This document shows, piece after piece, positions 36,023-44,855 of a stretch of DNA of 64,000 nucleotides; the stretch's first letter is position 1; each line of letters starts with the position of its first letter. The stretch spans positions 558,001 through 622,000 of the forward strand of contig CAVQER010000005.1 in assembly GCA_963711595.1 (NCBI GenBank), given 5' to 3'. The stretch comes from JAUSIF01 sp963711595. Its GTDB lineage: Bacteria > Pseudomonadota > Alphaproteobacteria > Rhizobiales > Xanthobacteraceae. The notes beneath the pieces are model-generated. The model ran no database searches. It worked only from the letters and a program-made list of their open reading frames with translations, and was not told the origin of the DNA. A program made the position numbers and the translations under genes.

Positions 36023-36102
36023 CTGAATCCTCGCTTCTGTCAACGACTACGCGCCGCCCAAACGCCGTCGCTCGAACTGTGCCCGCTCGTTTGGCGGGCG
36101 TG

Positions 36103-36126
36103 CCGGGCGGCATGAACGCCGCCCGG
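36103..36126. repeat. Hairpin between rplL and rpoB
   Basis: CCGGGCGGC and GCCGCCCGG pair around ATGAAC. A T-run follows on the plus strand only, against the direction of transcription. It may act in RNA processing between rplL and rpoB, where many bacteria adjust the ratio of L12 to polymerase. Confidence 0.5.
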
Positions 36127-36140
36127 TTTTGCTCCACGTC

Positions 36141-36163
36141 ATGGCCGGGCTTGTCCCGGCCAT
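36141..36163. repeat. Palindromic element with ATGGCCGGG arms
   Basis: ATGGCCGGG and CCCGGCCAT enclose CTTGT. This is a very common short palindrome in genomes of Bradyrhizobium relatives (from memory). It lies next to another repeat type, making a repeat mosaic in the rplL-rpoB gap. Confidence 0.65.
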
Positions 36164-36181
36164 CTACGCCTTTGCTCGCTC

Positions 36182-36245
36182 GATCCCCGGGTCTCGCTGC
36201 GCTCGCCCGGGGATGATCCTCGCGGGCCGAAGCCCGCTCGGATCA
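36182..36245 (-). repeat. Palindromic intergenic element, copy B (rplL-rpoB)
   Basis: In transcription direction it begins at the rplL stop codon (TGATCCGAGCGGGC) and forms hairpins GAGCGGGC/GCCCGC-type and ATCCCCGGG/CCCGGGGAT around CGAGCGCAGCGAGA. It is the same family as copy A at 13629-13681, with compensatory changes that keep the stems (one more C and G in the second stem, a longer first loop). Confidence 0.8.
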
Positions 36246-36611
36246 CTTGAGCTCGACCTTGGCCCCAGCCTTCTCGAGCTGGGCCTTGATCTTCGCCGCC
36301 TCGTCCTTCGACACGCCGTCCTTGACGGTCTTCGGCGCGCCCTCGACGAGGTCCTTTGCTTCCTTGAGGCCGAGGCCCGTGATTGCGCGGACCTCCTTGA
36401 TGACCTCGATCTTCTTGTCACCCGTGCCAGCGAGGACGACCGTGAACTCGGTCTTCTCCTCGACCGCCGCAGCAGCCGCGGGCCCGGCCGCGACCGCGAC
36501 CGCAGCAGCAGCCGACACGCCCCACTTCTCTTCGAGTTGCTTGGCGAGGTCGGCGGCTTCCAGCACGGTCAGTTTGGAAAGCTCATCAACGAGCTTGGAT
36601 AGATCAGCCAT
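36243..36611 (-). CDS. rplL: 50S ribosomal protein L7/L12
   Basis: The stalk protein that recruits elongation factors. It is 122 residues, starting MADLSKLVDELSKLTVLEAA, with an Ala-rich hinge (residues 34-52) and the conserved C-terminal domain KIEVIKEVRAITGLGLKEAK, ending KAGAKVELK. It lies 41 bases after rplJ. A palindromic element begins exactly at its stop codon. Confidence 0.98.
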   Translation of the reverse strand: MADLSKLVDELSKLTVLEAADLAKQLEEKWGVSAAAAVAVAAGPAAAAAVEEKTEFTVVLAGTGDKKIEVIKEVRAITGLGLKEAKDLVEGAPKTVKDGVSKDEAAKIKAQLEKAGAKVELK

Positions 36612-36652
36612 TTCCTTCTTCCTTTCGGTTCGAACCCGATTTACCGGAACCG

Positions 36653-37171
36653 CTACGCGGCTTCGCTCTTGGCGCCGTAAGCCCCGAACACACGCGCAAG
36701 CTTCGCAGCCGGCGCGTTCACGACCTGCGCGATCTTGGTCGCCGGCGCCTGGATCAGGCCCAGCAACTTCGCGCGCAGTTCGTCGAGCGACGGCAAGGAG
36801 GCAAGCGCCTTGACGCCGTCCACGTTCAGAGAAGTCGCACCCATGGCCCCGCCGAGGATCACGAAACGCTCGTTCGCCTTGGCGAAATCGACGGCGATTT
36901 TCGGCGCCGTCACCGGATCGCCCGAATAGGCGATGACGGTCGGTCCCTTGAGCAAGGACGCAATGTGCGCGACTTCGGTGCCTTCGAGAGCTTTCTTGGC
37001 GAGCCGGTTCTTCGCGACCTTAACTCCGGCCCCCTTTTGCTTCATCTGCCGGCGCAATACCGACATCTGGGCAACGGTGAGACCGGAATAGTGAGCGACC
37101 ACGACCGCCTGGGCGTTTTTGAAAACGCCGTTCAGCGCCGTGACCTGCTCCTGCTTTTCCGCTCGGTCCAC
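36653..37171 (-). CDS. rplJ: 50S ribosomal protein L10
   Basis: L10 anchors the L7/L12 stalk and often represses its own operon. I use a GTG start at 37169-37171 (VDRAEKQEQVTALNGVFKNA) because homology begins there and GAGAGAAA lies in front; the open frame upstream has no similarity. The product is 172 residues, with HYSGLTVAQMSVLRRQMKQK and VAKNRLAKKALEGT as L10 hallmarks. Confidence 0.95.
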   Translation of the reverse strand: MDRAEKQEQVTALNGVFKNAQAVVVAHYSGLTVAQMSVLRRQMKQKGAGVKVAKNRLAKKALEGTEVAHIASLLKGPTVIAYSGDPVTAPKIAVDFAKANERFVILGGAMGATSLNVDGVKALASLPSLDELRAKLLGLIQAPATKIAQVVNAPAAKLARVFGAYGAKSEAA

Positions 37172-37577
37172 TTTCTCTCTCCGGTTGGCGACGGAACGTC
37201 CGCCGCCGGTTTCACCTTGCCGGCCCGCGACCGTCGGTTGAGGGACCGGCGGGAACGGATCGGCGTTCCACTTGCCCTGTCCCCAGGCCGAGCCGGCCAA
37301 GGTGGTTCGAACCGAATCGAGGGCTTGCGCCCGAAATCCGGTCGATCCCCGTCTGTGCAGGCCCCTAAGGATTAAGCGTGGCTCGCGCCGCGCGCCTGCA
37401 GTCTCGGACAGGACGCCGGAGGAAAATTCCCTTGTGGGACTCTTCTTCCGGCCTCTCCCGCAGGTGACGCCTTAGCCACCTGCGAAACTTGTTGCGGGTA
37501 GTTCCCGAAGATTCGGAAACGACTCGCGAAATTCTTCTCAGCGTCCTATAGGCGCGGCTTTGTCCGCGGCCGTATTT
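37172..37577 (-). promoter_or_regulatory. rplJ leader region (possible L10 leader)
   Basis: A 406-base gap between rplA and rplJ without a gene. Such leaders in many bacteria fold into the L10-(L12) binding site that controls rplJL. I see a clean hairpin at 37460-37483 (GCAGGTG/CACCTGC, 10-base loop) and further GC-rich inverted stretches, but I cannot confirm the kink-turn core by eye. Confidence 0.45.
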
Positions 37578-38276
37578 TCATCTTCCAAAGACGCTGTTGG
37601 TCTCCACGCGAACGCCCGGGCCCATCGTCGAGGAAACTGAAATCCTCTTGATGAAAGTGCCCTTCACGCCCTGCGGCTTTGACTTCGCCACGGCGTCCGC
37701 GAACGCACGAATGTTCTGCGCGAGCTGCTCGGCGGTGAACGAAGCCTTGCCCACACCCGCCTGCACGATGCCCGCTTTCTCGGTGCGAAACTCGACTGCG
37801 CCGCCCTTCTGCGCCTTGATCGCGGCGACGAGATCGTTCGTCACCGTGCCGACCTTCGGATTGGGCATCAGACCGCGCGGGCCCAGCACCTTTCCGAGCC
37901 GCCCGACGAGCGGCATCATGTCGGGCGTCGCGATGCACCGATCGAAATCGATCTGTCCCGCCTGCACCTTCTCCACGAGATCCTCTGCACCCACGACGTC
38001 CGCACCCGCCGCCTTCGCTTCGTCGGCCTTCGCGCCCTTGGCAAACACCGCCACGCGCGCGCTGCGGCCCGAGCCGTTCGGCAGCGTGCAGACGCCGCGC
38101 ACCATCTGATCGGAATGACGCGGGTCGACGCCGAGATTCATCGCCACCTCGATCGACTCGTCGAACTTCGCCTTGGCACGCTCCTTCACGAGCTTCACCG
38201 CGTCGTCCAACGAATAGGACTTGATCGGATCCACTCCTTCCGCAGCTGCACGAAAACGTTTTCCCGGTTTGCTCAT
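37578..38276 (-). CDS. rplA: 50S ribosomal protein L1
   Basis: L1 forms the mobile stalk at the E site and represses rplKA in many bacteria. It is 232 residues, starting MSKPGKRFRAAAEGVDPIKS, with GTLPNGSGR-type CTLPNGSGRSARVAVFAKGA and GPRGLMPNPKVGTVTNDL. It lies 4 bases after the rplK stop. Confidence 0.97.
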   Translation of the reverse strand: MSKPGKRFRAAAEGVDPIKSYSLDDAVKLVKERAKAKFDESIEVAMNLGVDPRHSDQMVRGVCTLPNGSGRSARVAVFAKGAKADEAKAAGADVVGAEDLVEKVQAGQIDFDRCIATPDMMPLVGRLGKVLGPRGLMPNPKVGTVTNDLVAAIKAQKGGAVEFRTEKAGIVQAGVGKASFTAEQLAQNIRAFADAVAKSKPQGVKGTFIKRISVSSTMGPGVRVETNSVFGR

Positions 38277-38280
38277 CGCT

Positions 38281-38709
38281 TCACTCCATCACCTGGATGC
38301 CCATGGAGCGCGCGGAGCCCTCGATCATCCGCATGGCGGCGTCGACGGTATCGGCATTCAAATCCTTCATCTTCTGCTGCGCGATTTCCTTGACCTGCGC
38401 CTTTGTCACCTGCGCGATCGGATCGCGCCCCGGCGTGCCCGAACCCTTCTCCAGCTTCGCTGCCTTCTTCAGGAAGTAGGAGACGGGAGGGGTCCGCATC
38501 TCGAAGGTGAAGGATCGGTCCTGGTATATAGTGATGGTGACGGGAACCGGCATCCCCTTTTCCATCTTTTGCGTCTGGGCGTTGAACGCCTTGCAGAATT
38601 CCATGATGTTCAGGCCGCGCTGACCCAGCGCAGGCCCGATCGGCGGGGCCGGATTGGCCGCTCCTGCCGGCACCTGGAGCTTCAAAAAACCCGTAACTTT
38701 CTTCGCCAT
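38281..38709 (-). CDS. rplK: 50S ribosomal protein L11
   Basis: L11 with 23S rRNA forms the GTPase-associated centre and thiostrepton site. The ATG at 38707-38709 gives 142 residues (MAKKVTGFLKLQVPAGAANP), with the PPIGPALGQRGLNIMEFCKA motif. A GTG one codon earlier is also in frame. The C-terminus reads IEGSARSMGIQVME. Confidence 0.97.
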   Translation of the reverse strand: MAKKVTGFLKLQVPAGAANPAPPIGPALGQRGLNIMEFCKAFNAQTQKMEKGMPVPVTITIYQDRSFTFEMRTPPVSYFLKKAAKLEKGSGTPGRDPIAQVTKAQVKEIAQQKMKDLNADTVDAAMRMIEGSARSMGIQVME

Positions 38710-38802
38710 CACTCACTCCCGTTGCGAGACGGATGCCCGTCTCTGGGTTTGTGGTCCGGTCCGGGTGCCTTGGCCCAGCACCCCCGCCTCCCACAAAATG
38801 AT

Positions 38803-39333
38803 TCAGCCCTTCTCAACCTGGCTGAACTCCAATTCCACCGGGGTCGCCCGGCCGAAAATCGAAACCGCCACCTTGAGACGCGAGCGGTCCTCGTCCACTT
38901 CTTCCACGGTGCCGTTGAACGATGCGAACGGCCCGTCCGAAACGCGCACTTGTTCCCCCACCTCGAAGGTGATCGACGGCTTCGGCCGTTCGATGCCTTC
39001 CTGCACCTGCGTCAGGATGCGGTTCGCCTCCGTATCCGAGATCGGGATCGGTTTCTTGTCGGCGCCGAGGAATCCCGTGACCTTCGGCGTGTTCTTGATC
39101 AGGTGGTACGCTTCGTCCGTCAGCTCGCACTTCACGAGCACGTAGCCCGGGAAGAACTTGCGCTCGGCATCGATCTTCCGGCCCCGGCGCACCTCGACGA
39201 CCTTCTCCGTCGGAACGAGAATCTCCTCGAACAGATCGGCCAGCCCACGGCTCTGCGCCTGCTCACGAATGGAATCCGCGACCTTCTTCTCGAAGTTCGA
39301 GTAGGCGTGCACGATGTACCAGCGCTTGGCCAA
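38803..39333 (-). CDS. nusG: Transcription termination/antitermination factor NusG
   Basis: NusG binds RNA polymerase and links it to Rho or the ribosome. Homology begins at AKRWYIVHAYSNFEKKVADS, and the only suitable start is a TTG at 39331-39333 preceded by GGAG; no ATG lies near. This gives 176 residues, the normal length. The NGN domain (FFPGYVLVKCELTDEAYHLI) is followed by a KOW motif (VGEQVRVSDGPFASFNGTVE). It lies 11 bases after secE. Confidence 0.95.
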   Translation of the reverse strand: MAKRWYIVHAYSNFEKKVADSIREQAQSRGLADLFEEILVPTEKVVEVRRGRKIDAERKFFPGYVLVKCELTDEAYHLIKNTPKVTGFLGADKKPIPISDTEANRILTQVQEGIERPKPSITFEVGEQVRVSDGPFASFNGTVEEVDEDRSRLKVAVSIFGRATPVELEFSQVEKG

Positions 39334-39344
39334 AATCGTCTCCG

Positions 39345-39542
39345 TTAGCGCAGCAAGCCGAGAAGCAGGCTCATGCCATTTCGGATCACGAAGTCGACGA
39401 TCAAAAAGAAGATCGCCGCCGCCGCCGTGAAGACGAAGACCATCACGGTCGTAATCAGAGTCTCGCGCCGCGTGGGCCAAGTGACCTTGGACACCTCGTT
39501 GCGCACCTGCTGAAAGAACTCGAACGGACTCGTCTTCGCCAT
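39345..39542 (-). CDS. secE: SecE preprotein translocase subunit
   Basis: A 65-residue single-spanning Sec translocon subunit of the short form. The amphipathic FEFFQQVRNEVSKVTWPTRR is followed by one membrane helix (TTVMVFVFTAAAAIFFLIVD). It is located between tRNA-Trp and nusG, as in most proteobacteria. Confidence 0.96.
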   Translation of the reverse strand: MAKTSPFEFFQQVRNEVSKVTWPTRRETLITTVMVFVFTAAAAIFFLIVDFVIRNGMSLLLGLLR

Positions 39543-39646
39543 CTCTGTTCCGACATCCGGACGCGCATGCCATCGCGCCCTTCTCCACCCATTTTCGCCG
39601 CTACGCTTTGGCCGTCTGCGCCTTCTCCGCTCCCCTGCCTTCCGGC

Positions 39647-39723
39647 TGGCAGGAGTGGAGGGACTCGAACCCCCAACCCCCGGTTTTGGAGACCGGTGCT
39701 CTAGCCAATTGAGCTACACTCCT
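39647..39723 (-). tRNA. trnW: tRNA-Trp (anticodon CCA)
   Basis: A full cloverleaf: acceptor AGGAGTG/CACTCCT, anticodon stem CCGGT/ACCGG around CTCCAAA, T-arm GGTTCGAGTCC-type, discriminator G and an encoded CCA end. It lies between tuf copy 2 and secE, the classical position. Confidence 0.97.
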
Positions 39724-39736
39724 ATGTCAGCGGCCC

Positions 39737-40927
<1,191 letters not shown>

Positions 40928-40996
40928 CGCGGTCGCTCTCTTATTCCTGTGTCGCCGTTCTCAGTTCTTTTCTTCGTCTGCCTCGTGCAACCAACT

Positions 40997-41070
40997 TGGA
41001 GCGGGTGAAGGGAATCGAACCCTCGTCGTCAGCTTGGAAGGCTGCTGCTCTACCATTGAGCTACACCCGC
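40997..41070 (-). tRNA. trnG: tRNA-Gly (anticodon TCC)
   Basis: The acceptor stem is GCGGGTG/CACCCGC, the anticodon loop CTTCCAA with TCC, the discriminator T and CCA is encoded. It lies 22 bases after tRNA-Tyr and about 70 bases before tuf copy 2. Confidence 0.97.
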
Positions 41071-41092
41071 GAAGGACCGACGCGAGAGCGGC

Positions 41093-41177
41093 TGGTGGAG
41101 GGGGTTGGATTCGAACCAACGTAGGCTAAGCCAACGGATTTACAGTCCGTCCCCTTTAACCACTCGGGCACCCCTCC
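41093..41177 (-). tRNA. trnY: tRNA-Tyr (anticodon GTA)
   Basis: A class II tRNA of 85 bases with a long variable arm. The acceptor is GGAGGGG/CCCCTCC, the anticodon loop CTGTAAA and the end ACCA is encoded. It is first in the tRNA-Tyr, tRNA-Gly, tuf, tRNA-Trp, secE, nusG series. Confidence 0.97.
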
Positions 41178-41230
41178 GGAGACTCCACCGTTGATCGGTA
41201 CCAGCGTGGATCGCATCTGTGGCTGGGCGG

Positions 41231-41257
41231 CAAACGAAAACGCCCCGCCGGAGGGGC
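41231..41257 (-). terminator. Terminator-like hairpin upstream of tRNA-Tyr
   Basis: On the minus strand GCCCC and GGGGC pair around six bases and are followed by GTTTTCGTTT. No gene on this strand ends here; it would stop transcription coming from the rlmB antisense side. Confidence 0.45.
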
Positions 41258-41407
41258 AGGGATTCCGTTGCGGTCTTATGGGGATCGCGCGTTCCGGAGT
41301 CAACCCCGGCTAGAGCCGAAAACCCTTGCAATGCGCGGGTTGGGACGGCCGGAAACCGATCCGGACAGCAAATTGCCAAAGGTGGGGACGCATGACAAGA
41401 ACCGCCC

Positions 41408-42226
41408 ATGGCCGGACAATATAAAGGTGGCGGCAAGCGGCACGGACGCGATCGCCCTTTCCGCCGCGGAGCCGGCCCCCGGCGCGGCGGTCGACCCGAC
41501 CGCATCCCGCGCGATCTAGCCGTTCTCTATGGGTGGCACTCGGTTCTTGCAGCGCTCGAAAACCCTTCCCGTAAAGTCAGAAGATTGCTTGTGACCGAGA
41601 ACGCAGCCCGCCGGCTCGAGGAAGCGGGGGTATCCCTGAAGTCGCCGCCCGAGATCGTCCGGCCCGAAACAATTGTCGGCCTCCTTTCCCCCGACGCCGT
41701 GCACCAGGGGCTTTATCTCGAAACGGATCCCCTCCCCGTGCCCGGCCTCGACGAAGTCGAGCCGGGCCTTGTGCTGGTACTCGACCAGATCACGGACCCG
41801 CACAATTTTGGGGCGATTGTCCGCACCGCTTCCGCGTTCGCCGTAACGGCGATCGTGACGACCGCGCGCCACTCGCCTGAGGCGACAGGTGTACTTGCGA
41901 AAAGCGCGTCCGGCGGCCTCGAGTACGTCCCGCTTGTCCTCGTGCAAAACCTCGCGCGCGCCATGGCCGAGCTGAAGGATCGCGGATTCCTGCTCGTCGG
42001 CCTCGCCGAGGAAGGAGAGACCGACCTCGCCGACGCGCCGCTGCGCAAGCCGCTCGCGCTCGTGATCGGCGCGGAAGGAAAAGGCCTGCGACAGCTCACG
42101 CGCGAGACGTGCGATATGCTCGCGCGCATCGACCTGCCGGGCGCGATCAAGAGCCTCAACGTCTCGAACGCCACCGCGCTCGCGCTGCAACTTGCGACAC
42201 GGCGGCTCGCCGCCGACAACCGCTAA
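41408..42226 (+). CDS. rlmB: 23S rRNA (guanosine-2'-O-)-methyltransferase RlmB
   Basis: A SpoU/TrmH-family SPOUT methyltransferase that methylates G2251 in 23S rRNA. The 272-residue product starts MAGQYKGGGKRHGRDRPF with a basic leader of about 35 residues. A substrate-binding domain beginning LYGWHSVLAALENPSRKVRR and the catalytic domain follow. SPOUT motifs are LVLDQITDPHNFGAIVRTA, LVIGAEGKGLRQLT and IKSLNVSNATALALQLATRR. It stands divergent from the tRNA-Tyr operon. Confidence 0.94.
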   Translation: MAGQYKGGGKRHGRDRPFRRGAGPRRGGRPDRIPRDLAVLYGWHSVLAALENPSRKVRRLLVTENAARRLEEAGVSLKSPPEIVRPETIVGLLSPDAVHQGLYLETDPLPVPGLDEVEPGLVLVLDQITDPHNFGAIVRTASAFAVTAIVTTARHSPEATGVLAKSASGGLEYVPLVLVQNLARAMAELKDRGFLLVGLAEEGETDLADAPLRKPLALVIGAEGKGLRQLTRETCDMLARIDLPGAIKSLNVSNATALALQLATRRLAADNR

Positions 42227-42239
42227 CCCGGAGCGCTCG

Positions 42240-43046
42240 ATGGACTCCTTCGACTTCAAGGATCGCGTTGTGTTCGTCGCCGGTGGCACGAGCGGCATCA
42301 ACCTCGGGATCGCCCACGCGTTCGCGCGCCACGGCGCGCACGTCGCTGTTATCAGCCGTTCACCCGAGAAGGTCGCTGCCGCGACGACCGATCTGAAAAA
42401 ACACGGAGCAAAAGTCTTCGGCGCAGCGGCCGACGTACGCGACGTGCCTGCGGTATCCGGCGCGCTCAAGGATGCGCACGCCGCACTCGGGAATTTCGAC
42501 GTTCTGGTCTCCGGCGCTGCAGGCAACTTCCCCGCGGCCGCCCTTGGCATGTCGACGAATGCCTTCAAGGCCGTCGTGGACATCGATCTCCTCGGCACCT
42601 TCAATGTCCTGCGCACGGGACATCAGTATCTGCGCAAGCCTGGCGCCGTCGTCATCAACATCTCCGCGCCGCAGGCGATGCATGCGCAGCCTCTGCAGGC
42701 ACACGTCTGCGCCGCCAAGGCAGGCGTCGACATGCTCACGCAAGTGCTCGCGATCGAATGGGGAGCGGACGGCATCCGCGTAAACTCGGTCATCCCCGGA
42801 CCGATCGCCGACACCGAAGGCATGGCCCGCCTTGCCCCGACCGACGAGACGAAGGAATTTGCCCGGCGTGCCGTGCCGCTCGGCCGCTTTGGCACCAAGG
42901 AGGAAGTGGCAAACGCCTGCCTGTTCCTCGCCTCACCCCTCGCCGCCTACATCACCGGAGCAATTCTTCCCGTCGATGGCGGCGTCACCGCCGCAGGCCC
43001 GCGCGGATTCAATCAGGCGCTGGCGCAGCAACTTGCACGCGCCTGA
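42240..43046 (+). CDS. SDR family oxidoreductase, 2,4-dienoyl-CoA reductase-like
   Basis: A 268-residue short-chain dehydrogenase. I choose the ATG at 42240 (MDSFDFKDRVVFVAGGTSGI), 14 bases after rlmB; 16 codons upstream overlap rlmB. The cofactor loop is VAGGTSGINLG and the structural motif SGAAGNFP. The usual catalytic YxxxK is HVCAAK here, so the tyrosine is replaced by histidine. Loss of that tyrosine, the motifs FPAAALGMSTNAFKAVVDID and RVNSVIPGPIADTEGMARLA fit the peroxisomal-type 2,4-dienoyl-CoA reductases. Likely role: unsaturated acyl-CoA metabolism. Probably co-transcribed with rlmB. Confidence 0.85.
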   Translation: MDSFDFKDRVVFVAGGTSGINLGIAHAFARHGAHVAVISRSPEKVAAATTDLKKHGAKVFGAAADVRDVPAVSGALKDAHAALGNFDVLVSGAAGNFPAAALGMSTNAFKAVVDIDLLGTFNVLRTGHQYLRKPGAVVINISAPQAMHAQPLQAHVCAAKAGVDMLTQVLAIEWGADGIRVNSVIPGPIADTEGMARLAPTDETKEFARRAVPLGRFGTKEEVANACLFLASPLAAYITGAILPVDGGVTAAGPRGFNQALAQQLARA

Positions 43047-43059
43047 GACGCCGTGCTCG

Positions 43060-43536
43060 TTACTTGTGCTTGTGCGGGTGTTTCGAATGCCCGTCGACGC
43101 GCGGCGCCAGGATCACCGGGGGCGGGTCGAAGGGCGCATAGACCGTGGGCGGCGTCGAATTCGGCGGCTCGGACTCCGCACCCCACCAACGCGAATACGG
43201 CTCGCCCGGAGGGCCGCTCTTCTCGGGCGGACGCCTGCGGTACGCGCCAGGATCGTCCCGGTTGGTGGGAAAGAAGTAGCCCGTCGTGCTGAGCGGTGCC
43301 GCGCCGATCACGGCCGGACCGACGACCCACGGCACGACCGCGCCCGGCCGGTACAGACCCCAATCGCCGTGCACGACCGATCCATCGGGCCGTACATAAG
43401 GTAGATGGTCGGCACGGCCGGCGCTGACCGCAAGCAGAGGAACCGCCAAACCCGACGCGAGCATTACGGCGACAAACAAATAGGCAGAAAGCTTCTGGGC
43501 CGACACGCGCGCCTCCGAACGCCTCACCTCATACAC
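43060..43536 (-). CDS. Hypothetical secreted protein
   Basis: 158 residues with an N-terminal hydrophobic segment (LSAYLFVAVMLASGLAVPLL, about residues 16-35). A proline-rich body and a His/Lys-rich end (HSKHPHKHK) follow. I recognise no domain. Codon use is like the neighbours. It converges with the SDR gene (13-base gap) and is followed upstream by tRNA-Thr. The His-rich tail could bind metal, which is speculation. Confidence 0.65.
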   Translation of the reverse strand: MYEVRRSEARVSAQKLSAYLFVAVMLASGLAVPLLAVSAGRADHLPYVRPDGSVVHGDWGLYRPGAVVPWVVGPAVIGAAPLSTTGYFFPTNRDDPGAYRRRPPEKSGPPGEPYSRWWGAESEPPNSTPPTVYAPFDPPPVILAPRVDGHSKHPHKHK

Positions 43537-43637
43537 CTGCGGGTGGGTCGCTCGTTACTCTATGGTTAGAACGTCGCTATATGGTTTATGAGTTGGCGCC
43601 GCATTTACCGCCGATTTGGCGGGCATTCGCGGCACCG

Positions 43638-43713
43638 GCCGGCTTAGCTCAGCTGGTAGAGCACCCGCCTTGTAAGCGGGAGGTCGCAGGTTCAATTCCT
43701 GCAGCCGGCACCA
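43638..43713 (+). tRNA. trnT: tRNA-Thr (anticodon TGT)
   Basis: The acceptor stem is GCCGGCT/AGCCGGC, the anticodon loop CTTGTAA, the T-arm CAGGTTCAATTCCTG and ACCA is encoded. 76 bases. It stands alone. Confidence 0.97.
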
Positions 43714-43888
43714 ATCTCTCGCGGGGTAAAAAGTCAGGGCCGGGAGGCGTTAGATCAGTTGGCCTGTTCGGAGATTTTGGTTTCGTTCCGTGTGTGCGAA
43801 CGCCGGTCCTGAAACCGTAGCGCGCGAGTAGCGCGGCATTTTGACGATGGCCACGCATGCTCCGATGCGCGCCCGTACTTAGCGCGAA

Positions 43889-43915
43889 GAAAAGCCCCGG
43901 CGCGATGCCGGGGCT
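43889..43915 (-). terminator. Terminator of the small DUF1236 gene
   Basis: AGCCCCGGC and GCCGGGGCT pair around GCGAT-type loop bases, and on the minus strand the stem is followed by TTTTC. It lies about 45 bases after the stop of the gene at 43959-44276. Confidence 0.75.
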
Positions 43916-43958
43916 CTCGTTTCCAACCGTGGCCTCCACGGAAGGCCTTCCCGCGATG

Positions 43959-44276
43959 TCAATTGATGATCTGTATTACCTTTCGGCTGGAAGGTTCGAC
44001 GAGCACGACTTGATTATTCCAGTATACGTAGCGGTATCTCGTAAATGCCGGTCCCCAGACTGACGGAACTTCCACGAGTTGGACTTCCGCCGGCAGAGAA
44101 CTTCCGACGCGAACCTCGCCCTGGATCGTGACTGGCGCCACGTTCTGCTTGACGACGTATTCCCTAATTACGGTACGCTGCTCCGGGTTGACTTCGACAG
44201 CGACTGCCTGAGCAAAGCTCTCACCGCTTGCTGTCAAGGCGAGCGCGGCGATGCCGACGATCAATGCATTTCTCAT
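43959..44276 (-). CDS. Small secreted DUF1236-type protein
   Basis: The ATG at 44274-44276 gives 105 residues: a signal peptide (MRNALIVGIAALALTASGES) and a single DUF1236-like domain with VRVGSSLPAEVQLVEVPS and ending VVLVEPSSRKVIQIIN. The family is widespread in Hyphomicrobiales; its function is unknown. The frame continues far upstream but without similarity. It has its own terminator. A second member of the family lies 600 bases upstream on the same strand. Confidence 0.8.
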   Translation of the reverse strand: MRNALIVGIAALALTASGESFAQAVAVEVNPEQRTVIREYVVKQNVAPVTIQGEVRVGSSLPAEVQLVEVPSVWGPAFTRYRYVYWNNQVVLVEPSSRKVIQIIN

Positions 44277-44449
44277 GAAGGTGCTCCTTGGGACGTTGTT
44301 GCCCGAAGCGGCAATGCCGCAACCACGAAGGTTGTTCCGGTCTGCCAAGTCGTACCGACCCGCGAGCACTTTGTTTGTTATGTGGGAGCGGTTGTCGGCC
44401 TGACAGGTTCGTCTGGGTTCCCAGACCGCGACGGTTGCGGGGGGCGAGC

Positions 44450-44518
44450 GCACCAAGAACCGCTACGACCTTACGCAGCTACTAGCACCAAGAACCGCTA
44501 CGACCTTACGCAGCTACT
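44450..44518. repeat. Tandem direct repeat, 34 bases, period 35
   Basis: Two identical 34-base units (44450-44483 and 44485-44518) start GCACCAAGAACCGC and end TTACGCAGCTACT, separated by one A. They look like a recent tandem duplication in non-coding DNA. Confidence 0.9.
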
Positions 44519-44648
44519 TCAGTGGAGCTCGACAACGCACCAACCCCATTCATCCAGCGTACAGGTCGGAGATGCGATGAAATCGGCGGCCTGGGCGTAC
44601 TGGCATCCCCGACCCCAACCAGATTCAGGCCTAAGTTGGCCCCGCTCG

Positions 44649-44674
44649 AACCCCTCGGGCGGGGTTTATCTTTC
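44649..44674 (+). terminator. Possible plus-strand terminator
   Basis: AACCCC and GGGGTT pair around TCGGGC and are followed by TATCTTTC. No protein gene upstream on the plus strand explains it. Confidence 0.35.
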
Positions 44675-44772
44675 AGTGGGTCGTCGTGCGGGTCGGAGCG
44701 GCGCATGAGGAAGTTAATCCTGCCGACACCTGCCCCGCAATGCCAAACGGCGCGCGCCCAGTCGCAGAAATG

Positions 44773-44801
44773 AAAAGCCCCGGCTGATTGCCGGGGCTTT
44801 T
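44773..44801. terminator. Bidirectional terminator-like hairpin
   Basis: AAAAGCCCCGGC and GCCGGGGCTTTT pair around TGATT, giving a U-run in either direction. No gene ends directly at it. Confidence 0.5.
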
Positions 44802-44824
44802 ACGTCACCCCTCCCCTTCAACAA

Positions 44825-44855
44825 AGAGACAGCGGCGCCAGGCGCCGCTGTCTCT
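44825..44855 (-). terminator. Terminator of the interrupted DUF1236 gene
   Basis: AGAGACAGCGGCGCC and GGCGCCGCTGTCTCT form a perfect 15-base palindrome with a one-base centre, about 20 bases after the stop at 44876. A TTTG run follows on the minus strand. Confidence 0.75.

Noticed and set aside
36103..36126. Hairpin between rplL and rpoB as an intrinsic terminator
   Set aside because: Its T-run is on the plus strand, against the direction of the operon, so it should not terminate rplL-rpoB transcription.
44450..44518. Two-unit direct repeat considered as a CRISPR remnant
   Set aside because: Only one base separates the units, so there is no spacer; no cas gene is present. A tandem duplication explains it.
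44522..44773. 83-codon plus frame in the gene-poor region
   Set aside because: No ribosome-binding site, low-complexity sequence, and it runs through two hairpins; not supported as a gene.
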